64,000 nt of DNA from a virus. A program made the translations under genes and the position numbers. The notes under the pieces were generated by a model. It made no database searches and had not been told where the DNA came from. It saw only the letters and a list, made by a program, of their open reading frames with translations. Below are positions 16,719 through 24,821 of the stretch, in pieces (the stretch's first letter is position 1; every line of letters begins with the position of its first letter). The stretch covers positions 1 to 64,000 of IMG/VR virus record IMGVR_UViG_3300027985_001265; one strand, 5' to 3'.

Positions 16719-18281
16719 ATGACTTTTGAAAACGGACAGGTTTACGGTACCGGTAGCAACTCTACCATTGGTACTCAGTTTACCGATCATTTCTACCAGA
16801 AGAAAGCCCTGGTGGATTTGCAGAAAGAAAAATACTTTTCCCAGCTTGCCGATGTTGTGGGTATGCCGAAAAATATGGGCAAGACCATTAAACGGTATCA
16901 CTATGTTCCCCTGCTGGATGACCGAAACATCAGTGACCAGGGCATTGATGCCAATGGTGTTGTCATGGCATCCACCCAGTTTACGGTAACCATTCCCCAG
17001 GCTACCAATGGTGCTCCTCTGAATACCAATACCCTTGGTACAGCCGAGAGAGCCTATGTTGAAGGTGAATACCTTTATTGCGTTGCCGATGCCTGTTACT
17101 ATGTAATCGGTGCTGCAGGTGTAGCTGAAGACGCTGACCTTTCCGCTGCTGCCGGAGCTACTGCCAAGACCTATGCAAACATTAAAACCCTGATCGAAGA
17201 TGTTCTTTCCGGTACCACTGCTGTAACAGCGACTGTTGATGCTAATGGTATTGACGTTACCAACCAGACCCCGGTTTATGAGACTGAAGCCAAAGCTACC
17301 ATTGTTACCTCCATTATTGGTGGTGCCTCCAAAGTTGAGCGTTACGGCAATATCTACGGCTCCAGTAAAGACATCGGGTCCATCCAGGGCAAATTACCGG
17401 TATTGTCTGAAACCGGTGGCCGTGTTAACCGGGTGGGTTTTACCCGTATCAACCTGGAAGGTTCCATTGAGAAGTTCGGTTTCTTCGATGAATACACGGA
17501 AGAATCTCTTAACTTTGATACTGATGCCGAACTGGAAATGCACGTCAACCGTGAAATGATCTTCGGCGCCCATGAGATTACCGAAGATATGCTCCAGATT
17601 GACCTGCTGGAAAACGCCGGTGTTGAGTATTTCCCTGGAGCTGCCTCGGTTGATACCCTGGAAGAGCTTACTGGTGAAACTGGTTCTGTAACAGAAGTGG
17701 CTTACTCCGACTTGGTAAAACTGGACATTGAGTTGAACAACAACCGCTGCCCCAAAGCTACCAAGATCATTACCGGTTCTCGTCTCCAGGATACCAAGGT
17801 TATCCCTGCTTGTCGCTTGATGTATATCGGCTCTGAAATGCAGCCTACCCTGCTGCAGATGACGGATTACCACAGTAACCCGGCCTTTATTCCCTTGGCT
17901 CATTATGCTGCTGCCGGCTCCGAGATCAATGGTGAAATCGGCTCAGTGGCCAACTTTCGTGTCGTTGTTGTTCCCGAGATGCTGCATCATGCTGGTGTGG
18001 GTGCCATTGAGTCTACCAATGCCGGGTATCGTACTACCAATGGCCGGTATGATGCCTATCCCATGATGGTTATTGGTTCTGAGTCTTTTACCACCATTGG
18101 TTTCCAGACCTCTGGTAAAATGGTGAAATTCAAGATTTATCATAAGAAACCTGGTGAAGCTACTGCTGACCGGAACGACCCCTATGGGGAAACTGGCTTC
18201 ATGTCCATCAAGTGGTACTATGGATTTATGCCCCTCAGGACGGAACGTCTGGCCGTTATCTGGTCCGTAGCCCAGCTTTAA
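16719..18281 (+). CDS. Major capsid protein, N4 gp56-like
   Basis: 520 residues. The N-terminal 'YQKKALVDLQKEKYFSQLAD', 'MPKNMGKTIKRYHYVPLLDD' and the C-terminal 'MPLRTERLAVIWSVAQL' are typical of the N4 gp56 family of HK97-fold capsid proteins. It is longer than N4 gp56 as I recall it. Residues 95-190 (a Thr/Ala-rich beta segment, 'GEYLYCVADACYYVIGAAG') look like an extra surface domain inserted after the N-arm. A hairpin and strong terminator follow, as often after high-output capsid genes. Confidence 0.9.
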   Translation: MTFENGQVYGTGSNSTIGTQFTDHFYQKKALVDLQKEKYFSQLADVVGMPKNMGKTIKRYHYVPLLDDRNISDQGIDANGVVMASTQFTVTIPQATNGAPLNTNTLGTAERAYVEGEYLYCVADACYYVIGAAGVAEDADLSAAAGATAKTYANIKTLIEDVLSGTTAVTATVDANGIDVTNQTPVYETEAKATIVTSIIGGASKVERYGNIYGSSKDIGSIQGKLPVLSETGGRVNRVGFTRINLEGSIEKFGFFDEYTEESLNFDTDAELEMHVNREMIFGAHEITEDMLQIDLLENAGVEYFPGAASVDTLEELTGETGSVTEVAYSDLVKLDIELNNNRCPKATKIITGSRLQDTKVIPACRLMYIGSEMQPTLLQMTDYHSNPAFIPLAHYAAAGSEINGEIGSVANFRVVVVPEMLHHAGVGAIESTNAGYRTTNGRYDAYPMMVIGSESFTTIGFQTSGKMVKFKIYHKKPGEATADRNDPYGETGFMSIKWYYGFMPLRTERLAVIWSVAQL

Positions 18282-18300
18282 TTTAATCCTTTGGATTAAA
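18282..18300 (+). promoter_or_regulatory. Perfect small hairpin after capsid gene
   Basis: TTTAATCC and GGATTAAA form an 8-bp stem with a TTT loop, beginning at the capsid stop. It lies 17 nt before the terminator and may protect or process the capsid mRNA 3' end. Confidence 0.5.
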
Positions 18301-18317
18301 CAGTAAGTATATCTTAG

Positions 18318-18347
18318 CCCTCCTCCGTCCTTGGGGGAGGGTTTTTT
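18318..18347 (+). terminator. Strong rho-independent terminator after major capsid gene
   Basis: CCCTCC (18318-18323) pairs with GGAGGG (18336-18341), with further inner G-C pairs, followed by TTTTTT. The next gene starts 20 nt later and lacks an obvious own promoter, so this probably acts as a leaky terminator that lowers expression of downstream genes. Confidence 0.85.
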
Positions 18348-18367
18348 AAACCCTCAAGGAGATCCCC

Positions 18368-18916
18368 ATGACTGAACTATTTGAAGATACCACTGAAATT
18401 TATGAAGAAAAAGATGAATTGACCCTGCTCAAGGAACGTGCCGATCTGATGGGTATTAAATACCATCCCAGTATTGGTTTGGAGAAGTTGAAGGAAAAAG
18501 TGAATGAATCCCTCAAGCCTACAAAACCGGTGCCGGTAGAAAAAACAGCCATGCAGAAAAAAATGGAACAGGTTAAAGAGGCCAATCGTCTGGTGCGTAT
18601 CCGGGTTACCTGCATGGACCCCAACAAAAAAGGATGGAAGGGTGACTTCTTTACTGTCATGAATTCCACCTTTGGTTCCATCAAAAAATATGTACCTTTC
18701 AACGTCGAGTGGCATGTGCCTGTGGTTATCTTCAAACAGATTAAACGGAAAAAACGTCAGGAATTTTATGAAGTTCCCGGGAAGTTTGGTTTGAAGATCA
18801 AGAGAGCCCGCATGGTGCCTATGTTTGCCGTCGAAGAACTTCCTCCCCTCACAACCAATGAGTTGAAAGAACTGGCCAGACGACAGTCCCTGAACCACAG
18901 TATTGATGAAAATTAG
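18368..18916 (+). CDS. Conserved structural-region protein
   Basis: 182 residues, ATG behind CAAGGAGAT. Helical, acidic N-terminus; a central conserved stretch 'RIRVTCMDPNKKGWKGDFFT', 'GSIKKYVPFNVEWHVPVVIF' and 'KRKKRQEFYEVPG'. This RIRVT.M.PNKK...VPF pattern recurs in proteins encoded directly after the capsid gene in N4-like and other podoviruses as I recall them. Probably a minor virion or head-completion protein. Confidence 0.7.
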   Translation: MTELFEDTTEIYEEKDELTLLKERADLMGIKYHPSIGLEKLKEKVNESLKPTKPVPVEKTAMQKKMEQVKEANRLVRIRVTCMDPNKKGWKGDFFTVMNSTFGSIKKYVPFNVEWHVPVVIFKQIKRKKRQEFYEVPGKFGLKIKRARMVPMFAVEELPPLTTNELKELARRQSLNHSIDEN

Positions 18917-18924
18917 AGGTCTTT

Positions 18925-19968
18925 ATGACTACGTCGATTGATACCATTGTTTTAGATTCCAATGCGTCTCTAAGCCAACCTGATGTATCCAGGCTGACCA
19001 CCCAAAGTGTTGATGGCACAGGTGTTTTTGATGTCCTGATGAAAGCTGCCAAGCAGCACCTTCTCGAAGAATATGAAGCTGACCGGATTACCGGTGCCGA
19101 GTATACTCAGGTGTACCTTGGTGCCATGACTGCGGTAATGCAGACAGCCCTTCAGTTTTTGTTAAATTCCCAGCAGGAAGAAAAGATCCAGGCAGAGATA
19201 GCTTTAACCCGGCAGAAGACCGTTACCGAGTTGGCCCAGACTGATGATGATTTACCCCTTGGTCTTGGTTTTAACGGGGATACATCAGTTCAAGGTATCG
19301 TTGCCCTCCAGAGGGAGAAACTTACCCAGGAAGGCCTTTTAGTCGATGCCCAGGTCAGCCGTACAGCAACTGAAAATGCTTTGACCGGCCAGCAACTTAT
19401 TACGGAATTGGCCAAGACTGATGATGATCTCACCCAGGCAGAAGCTGCCGGGTATGGTCTGAACAGCAGTACCGCCGTAACCGGATTGATGAAAGCTGAA
19501 ACGGATAAGACGATGGCCGAAGCTGTCTATACTGAACAAAAAACTGTAACTGAACTGGCCAGTACCAGTGACACCAAACCAGTAACTCTTGGTGTTATGA
19601 CCAGCACCACGGCAATTACTGGTTTGAGTGCAGCCCAGAAAGATAAAATCTATGCCGAACAAACTCTGTTGTCTCAGAAAGCCAATACTGAATTGGCTCA
19701 GACTGCAGATACCGTAAAAATAGGTTCCCCATATCTGAATACTTTAACTGCAGTTACAGGTGTCATTGGGCAACAGAAAGCTCTGTATGCAGCTCAGACA
19801 GAAGGTTTTGCCCGGGATGCTGAACAGAAGGTATTTAAGATTTTCGCTGATACTTGGTCAGTTTCTGCCACTCAAAGTGAAGCTACAGCCAATACAACAA
19901 ATGGGTTAGATGATGCGTCTCTTGGTGAAGTTGTAGCTAAAGCTAAAGCCGGAATCGGTATTTCTTAA
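18925..19968 (+). CDS. Repeat-containing virion protein
   Basis: 347 residues. The N-terminus has 'GVFDVLMKAAKQHLLEEYEA' and 'VYLGAMTAVMQTALQFLLNS', a pattern seen in internal or decoration proteins near podovirus capsid genes. It is followed by about five repeats of roughly 45-50 residues built on 'QKTVTELAQT.DD...G....TAVTGL...QK....A', all helical, probably forming a long coiled assembly. N4 carries a comparable gene between capsid and ejection proteins. No enzyme motif. Confidence 0.65.
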   Translation: MTTSIDTIVLDSNASLSQPDVSRLTTQSVDGTGVFDVLMKAAKQHLLEEYEADRITGAEYTQVYLGAMTAVMQTALQFLLNSQQEEKIQAEIALTRQKTVTELAQTDDDLPLGLGFNGDTSVQGIVALQREKLTQEGLLVDAQVSRTATENALTGQQLITELAKTDDDLTQAEAAGYGLNSSTAVTGLMKAETDKTMAEAVYTEQKTVTELASTSDTKPVTLGVMTSTTAITGLSAAQKDKIYAEQTLLSQKANTELAQTADTVKIGSPYLNTLTAVTGVIGQQKALYAAQTEGFARDAEQKVFKIFADTWSVSATQSEATANTTNGLDDASLGEVVAKAKAGIGIS

Positions 19969-19993
19969 TTTATAAGTAAAGAGGTTTTATATT

Positions 19994-20371
19994 ATGGTAA
20001 TGATCAGTGATGATGCTTTAGATGCAGCATTGGACTACATCGGAGATGCTGCTACCAGAGTCGATTTATGTACAGCAGAACCTGCTAACTACGCTGGTAT
20101 AGCTGCTGTTTCTTGTGCTTATGCTACTCTGGCTGGAGATGGTTCCGACTTTACAAAAGCCAATGGTGATACTTCCGGGCGGAAATTAACTTTTCTTGGA
20201 AAAACTGGAGGTAGTGGTACTGCAAACAGCACAGGCATCTTTTTGGCTTTTTCCGATGGTACCAATCTTCTGGCTGTTACAGCATGTACCTCTCAAGCTG
20301 TTACTGATGGCGCTGACGTTGATTTCAACAGTTATGATGTAACCGAACTCAGAGATCCTGCATCTGAATAA
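19994..20371 (+). CDS. Putative head decoration/virion protein
   Basis: 125 residues. Helical start 'DDALDAALDYIGDAATRVDL' then beta strands 'SGRKLTFLGKTGGSGTANST' and 'GIFLAFSDGTNLLAVTACTS'. This architecture (short helix, 'L.LC.AEP.NY', then a Gly/Ser beta sandwich with 'SDG..LLAVT') is common among small phage decoration or tail proteins. Four-base gap to the next gene. Confidence 0.6.
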   Translation: MVMISDDALDAALDYIGDAATRVDLCTAEPANYAGIAAVSCAYATLAGDGSDFTKANGDTSGRKLTFLGKTGGSGTANSTGIFLAFSDGTNLLAVTACTSQAVTDGADVDFNSYDVTELRDPASE

Positions 20372-20374
20372 CCA

Positions 20375-21955
20375 ATGACTACTCTGTCTTGTGACATACT
20401 TATTGTTGCCGGTGGAGCTGGCGGAGGTGTATACGATTATGGTGGTGGGGGTGGCGCCGGTGGTGCCATCCTTCAAACCAGTTATAGTCTTGATCTATCA
20501 AATCTACCCTTATCTATTACTATTGGTGCTGGTGGCTCAGAAGGTTCTAATGGAGGAAACACCACATTTGGTTCCTTATTTACAGCAATAGGCGGTGGAA
20601 CCGGTGGTGGTGGTACTTCTCAGGACAATGGGTATTCTGGAGGATCTGGTGGTGGTGGTCATGATACAGGTACGGGTGCGTCCGGCACTTCCGGTCAAGG
20701 ATATGCTGGCGGTGATGGTTCACACACTACATTGGCCTGGGGGCGAAATGGTGGTGGGGGTGGTGGTGCCAGTGAAGCAGGTGGTGATGCAACAACAACA
20801 TCTAATGGTGATGCAGGAGATGGTGGTGATGGTATTCAAACGTCTATCTCAGGTACTTCTCTATACTATGCTGGTGGTGGCTCAGGGGGTACAAATCATA
20901 CCTCTAACTCCAGTACAGCGGGCCAAGGTGGAGGTGGTAAGGGTGGTTGGGATGGTACAGATGGTGAGGATGCTACATTTTACGGAGGTGGTGGTGGCGG
21001 TGCTGGAAGGTATTCAACCGATCCAGGGGGCTCTGGGTATCAAGGCGTTGTAATTATCCGGTATCTTACCTCTGCTGGAGAGTACCAAGGTGGTACTATT
21101 ACTTATGATGGCCTGTATACTGTTCATTCATTTACGACAAGTGGAACTTTTGAAGCCCCAGCTATTATTGATATATATGGTATAGGAGCCTACTCCACAT
21201 CATATGTTGGTGTCGGTTCTGTTATCCCTAAATACTCAATTTCAGGAATAGGAAGTTATGCTCAATCTGTTGCTGGAATAGGGTCTGTTTTCCCTAAATA
21301 TTCTATTATTGGTACCAGTAACTATGCACTGTCAACTGCAGGTGTTGGTAACATTAATGTTTATCTAGCTGTCAACGGGATTAAAACATATTCTCCCAGT
21401 ATAGCAGGTATAGGTAGTGTAATACCAAAATACGTTGTAAATGGTATTGGCACTTATAGTTATTCAATTCTTGGCATTGGCTCAGTAACAGTAAAATACA
21501 GTATTTCTGGTGTAAAAACTAATAGTTTATCTGTTAATGGAGTTGGTTCGGTTATTCCAATTATCCGGGTTTCTGGAATAAAAACAACTGCTTCCTCTGT
21601 TAATGGTATTGGTTTTGTATATGCTGTTTTACATATCCAAGGCATTGGTACAATAACGGTTCTCGTTAATGGAGTAGGCTCTGTTGAAACATCTATTTCT
21701 GACTGGGTAGAAGTTTTTACTTTTAACAGCCCATTAACTAAAGAATTTTCTATTGAAAGTCCTATAACCAAAGAGTTGGTAATTAGTAGTTTAATAACCA
21801 AAGAACTATTAATTGAAAGCCCTGTAATAAAAGAATTTCCTGTTGATAGTTTAATTACAAAAGAGCTGCAAATTGATAGTTTAATTACAAAAGAGGTGTT
21901 GATTAACAGCCCAGTGGTAAGACCTGTTGTAATCTATAACCCCTTGGGGGATTAA
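20375..21955 (+). CDS. Glycine-rich fibre protein with tandem C-terminal repeats
   Basis: 526 residues. Residues 1-230 are a Gly-rich domain ('AGGAGGGVYDYGGGGGAGGA' onwards, ending 'GYQGVVIIRY'), the type found in phage fibre tips as a polyglycine-II sandwich. Residues about 265-440 hold eight tandem repeats of 18-24 residues based on 'ISGIGSYAQSVAGIGSVFPK'. Residues 450-520 hold seven 10-residue repeats of the 'IESPITKELV' type. It is probably a host-contact fibre. The repeats suggest length or sequence variation by recombination. Confidence 0.7.
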   Translation: MTTLSCDILIVAGGAGGGVYDYGGGGGAGGAILQTSYSLDLSNLPLSITIGAGGSEGSNGGNTTFGSLFTAIGGGTGGGGTSQDNGYSGGSGGGGHDTGTGASGTSGQGYAGGDGSHTTLAWGRNGGGGGGASEAGGDATTTSNGDAGDGGDGIQTSISGTSLYYAGGGSGGTNHTSNSSTAGQGGGGKGGWDGTDGEDATFYGGGGGGAGRYSTDPGGSGYQGVVIIRYLTSAGEYQGGTITYDGLYTVHSFTTSGTFEAPAIIDIYGIGAYSTSYVGVGSVIPKYSISGIGSYAQSVAGIGSVFPKYSIIGTSNYALSTAGVGNINVYLAVNGIKTYSPSIAGIGSVIPKYVVNGIGTYSYSILGIGSVTVKYSISGVKTNSLSVNGVGSVIPIIRVSGIKTTASSVNGIGFVYAVLHIQGIGTITVLVNGVGSVETSISDWVEVFTFNSPLTKEFSIESPITKELVISSLITKELLIESPVIKEFPVDSLITKELQIDSLITKEVLINSPVVRPVVIYNPLGD

Positions 21956-21958
21956 AAA

Positions 21959-24304
21959 ATGGGTTTATTTGATGATTCCGAAGAGATCACTGTTGGGTCG
22001 AATATCTACCATCTTGTTGAGCCAAACCCTAATGCAGTTTTAGACTCTGTCCTCTATTCAATACTTACCCGATCTTCCTTAGTTCACAATATTCTCAATG
22101 TCACAATCGGTCAGATGAGTTCTCAGGTAGGTAACATGATGGCATACGCCAAGGAATCTTACACCCTTGGTTTACCTCAAACCACCTATGAGACCACAAT
22201 TCTTTTAGCCGAGCAGGATGTCATTGATGCTATCGTTGATGATACAGATCAGCCTTACGGTGTTGTTTTAGAATTTCATTATATAATGCCTATGGTTTCC
22301 ATCAATGTGGTGGCTCCCTATTTGTTCACCACCCGGGGTTGGAATCCAATCAACAATACTATTTCTGAACTGCCTTCAGCTTACCAGGCCAGTGGTGATT
22401 TTTATTATGTGGGATCGGTCCAAAGTGTTGAACTCAATGACGCCTATACCCAGGCCACAATTGTCTACAAGATCATAAAATACTCTGTGCAGTATACTGG
22501 AGATCCGGCTGTTCCGACTCAAACATATGTCAGTGAGACTACTTTCCAGGAAACTGTGTCGGTAGCTTCCGGTTTGATTTATGGTCGGGATTACTGCGTG
22601 GCTTGTTATCGTACTTTGGATTCAGGGGGTTCTCCTTCAGCATCTGTCCACTGGTGGTACTATGATATCAGCTCTGGAATTTATCCAGATCTCACCCCGG
22701 AAAGTTACATTGATGAAGATGATATTTTGATGCCTGTGGTCCCTATTCGCTATGAAAATGAAAGTATGGTTACAGGCAAAGAGTATACTGAACTCTACCA
22801 AACCAGCAAGACCATGATGAAAAAGGTTGGCGTTGATATTGAGGAGATCGCTGATACTTTAGAATCAGACTCACATATTGATGACATCGACCATGCTTAT
22901 ATTACCTTTGGTGTTGATCTACAAACAGACTATGTGGCCAGTATCCGTTATTTAGCTGAATTTTTTGATTTCCTTGCAGACAAAGCTCAGGCGGATGTAT
23001 TCAATAATATCGAAACAGCCGTATCCCAAAATTCAGATAGTGTCTACGAAACTGGGGTAGCTTCTTATAATACCTATACCTTTATCATAGGTGCAGAGTT
23101 AGCAACCAGCAATCAGATTGATGAGGTATCCTGGACTGCTTCTGATGGTACTACTGCTACAGCAAAAACAACTTCCAATAGTGCCATAGGGAAATTTGAA
23201 GAGTATGGTTTACACTTTAAAATAACCTATTCTTATATTCGTACAGAGATCAGACAGGGATCTATCGGTCCTATTGGACATGCCACCAAAGAGTGGGCTA
23301 AAGAAGCAACCGATGATAGTTTATTTGGTGTTTTGGCTTCCCTGGATAGTGCCTATGTTATTTTCAGAGTACAAATCGCTGAAAATACTTATAAACAAAT
23401 TACTGTTCAAGGGCTTATTCATCGGAACAGCATCTATGATGGGCATTCAGTTATCACCACTTTGAGTGATCTGATTGATGACCCAGATAATCATCAGTTT
23501 ATAATTCCAGTCCATTACAATTTTTCCAGACAGCTCCCTGCTGTCGTAAGAAGTGTACTGTACCAGGATTCTTTAATTCTGGTTTTAAACAGTTATGTAG
23601 TTACAGAGATCCCTTGGTATACCGCAACCTGGTTTCAGGTTGTAATCGTAATTGTAGGTATTGTAATTTCTATTTATACCGGTGGTGCCGGTACATGGGT
23701 TGCTGGTTTAATTGTTGCTGCAGAAGCAGGTGTCATAGCTGTCTTGGTCTACCTCTTTGAAACTATTCTAGTCATGTATGCTATATCCTTGGCTTTGGAG
23801 TATGTAGCCAAATGGGTTGGCCCAGAAGCGATGCTAATCATAACCATAGCCACTATTGCTTTAGCTTCCATGTCTGAAGGGGGTGTGTTTGAAGTATCAA
23901 GCATAGCTTCTACAATGCCAACTGCTGGTAGATTAATGGCTTTGTCATGCTCTATGCTGGCTTCCACAAATGCAGGATTTCAGCAAGAATTTGAAGATCT
24001 CCAAGAAGAGTACAGCGATACCTTAGAAGATCAAACATCTTTATGGAAAGAGTTGGAAGAAGCTGCTGAATTGCTTCCTGATCCCTCTGAAACTGCATTG
24101 AAACTTCTTGATGCCCAGGTTTATTCAAAAACACTAAAGCAACCTAAAGTTGATAGTGTAGAAAACTTCTATAACCTGGCAATTCATTCAGGGAATATCG
24201 GAGTGTTGTCTTTACAGGGAGTTGCAACTTATTTTGATCTGGCTCTAAGACTCCCTGAAGCTGATACCAAATTAGGTGCTCAACTCAAAAATACATTATA
24301 TTGA
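21959..24304 (+). CDS. Large internal virion protein with membrane segments
   Basis: 781 residues, three bases after the fibre gene. Mostly beta in the first 500 residues. Then come three hydrophobic stretches around residues 557-650: 'FQVVIVIVGIVISIYTGGAG', 'GLIVAAEAGVIAVLVYLFET' and 'AMLIITIATIALASMSEGGV'. A C-terminal coiled-coil part follows. This layout fits an ejection protein that inserts in the host envelope with the virion RNA polymerase (N4 gp52 is the positional counterpart). Function is inferred from position and topology. Confidence 0.65.
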   Translation: MGLFDDSEEITVGSNIYHLVEPNPNAVLDSVLYSILTRSSLVHNILNVTIGQMSSQVGNMMAYAKESYTLGLPQTTYETTILLAEQDVIDAIVDDTDQPYGVVLEFHYIMPMVSINVVAPYLFTTRGWNPINNTISELPSAYQASGDFYYVGSVQSVELNDAYTQATIVYKIIKYSVQYTGDPAVPTQTYVSETTFQETVSVASGLIYGRDYCVACYRTLDSGGSPSASVHWWYYDISSGIYPDLTPESYIDEDDILMPVVPIRYENESMVTGKEYTELYQTSKTMMKKVGVDIEEIADTLESDSHIDDIDHAYITFGVDLQTDYVASIRYLAEFFDFLADKAQADVFNNIETAVSQNSDSVYETGVASYNTYTFIIGAELATSNQIDEVSWTASDGTTATAKTTSNSAIGKFEEYGLHFKITYSYIRTEIRQGSIGPIGHATKEWAKEATDDSLFGVLASLDSAYVIFRVQIAENTYKQITVQGLIHRNSIYDGHSVITTLSDLIDDPDNHQFIIPVHYNFSRQLPAVVRSVLYQDSLILVLNSYVVTEIPWYTATWFQVVIVIVGIVISIYTGGAGTWVAGLIVAAEAGVIAVLVYLFETILVMYAISLALEYVAKWVGPEAMLIITIATIALASMSEGGVFEVSSIASTMPTAGRLMALSCSMLASTNAGFQQEFEDLQEEYSDTLEDQTSLWKELEEAAELLPDPSETALKLLDAQVYSKTLKQPKVDSVENFYNLAIHSGNIGVLSLQGVATYFDLALRLPEADTKLGAQLKNTLY

Positions 24305-24329
24305 TCCAAAAAATTAAAGAGGTTACGCT

Positions 24330-24809
24330 ATGTCTTATTTAGATAAGCCACAGTTTCAGGTACCCGGGCTTAATTTTGGTCTCGGGAATATCCAGCAACA
24401 AGTTGCAGGTAATTCTCTCATTCCTCAAGTAGGTATTGATTTATCTCAATTTGGGAACTCTTATGATGGAGCGTTTTCTTCACAGTTTGGCTCTCCTTCA
24501 GCAGCAGTAAGTAATCCAGCTACAACAACCCCTACTTTCTGGCAAAATGCTCTCGGGTATAAAAACGCAAATGGGGAATCTTTTGGTGGCTGGGCAGGGC
24601 CGGCTCTCAGCCTTTTGCAATCTGGTCTTGGTTTCTATTTTGGTTCACAACAACTGGGACAAGTTGAAGATGCCCTGGCTGAAAACCGCCGTCAGTTTGA
24701 TTTAAACTATGGTGCCCAGAAGAAGCTCATCAATGATCAACTTGCTTGGCAGTACCAGGCTCGGAAAGACCGTAATGCTGCTAATGCTGGCGAACTCACT
24801 CAGATCTAA
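24330..24809 (+). CDS. Internal virion protein, small
   Basis: 159 residues. The N-terminal 100 residues are Gly/Ser/Gln/Pro-rich and flexible. An Ala/Gly-Leu stretch 'GPALSLLQSGLGFYFGSQQL' is followed by a helical, basic end 'NRRQFDLNYGAQKKLINDQL'. The 'RRQFD.N...Q.KLIN..L..R...R' pattern occurs in small ejection proteins encoded just before the large internal proteins of podoviruses. RBS AAAGAGG. Confidence 0.6.
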   Translation: MSYLDKPQFQVPGLNFGLGNIQQQVAGNSLIPQVGIDLSQFGNSYDGAFSSQFGSPSAAVSNPATTTPTFWQNALGYKNANGESFGGWAGPALSLLQSGLGFYFGSQQLGQVEDALAENRRQFDLNYGAQKKLINDQLAWQYQARKDRNAANAGELTQI

Positions 24810-24821
24810 GGATGGTGAATA

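Noticed and set aside
20391-21053. Val/Met-rich frames over the Gly-rich fibre gene
   Set aside because: They are shadows created by GGT repeats in another frame; no ribosome sites.
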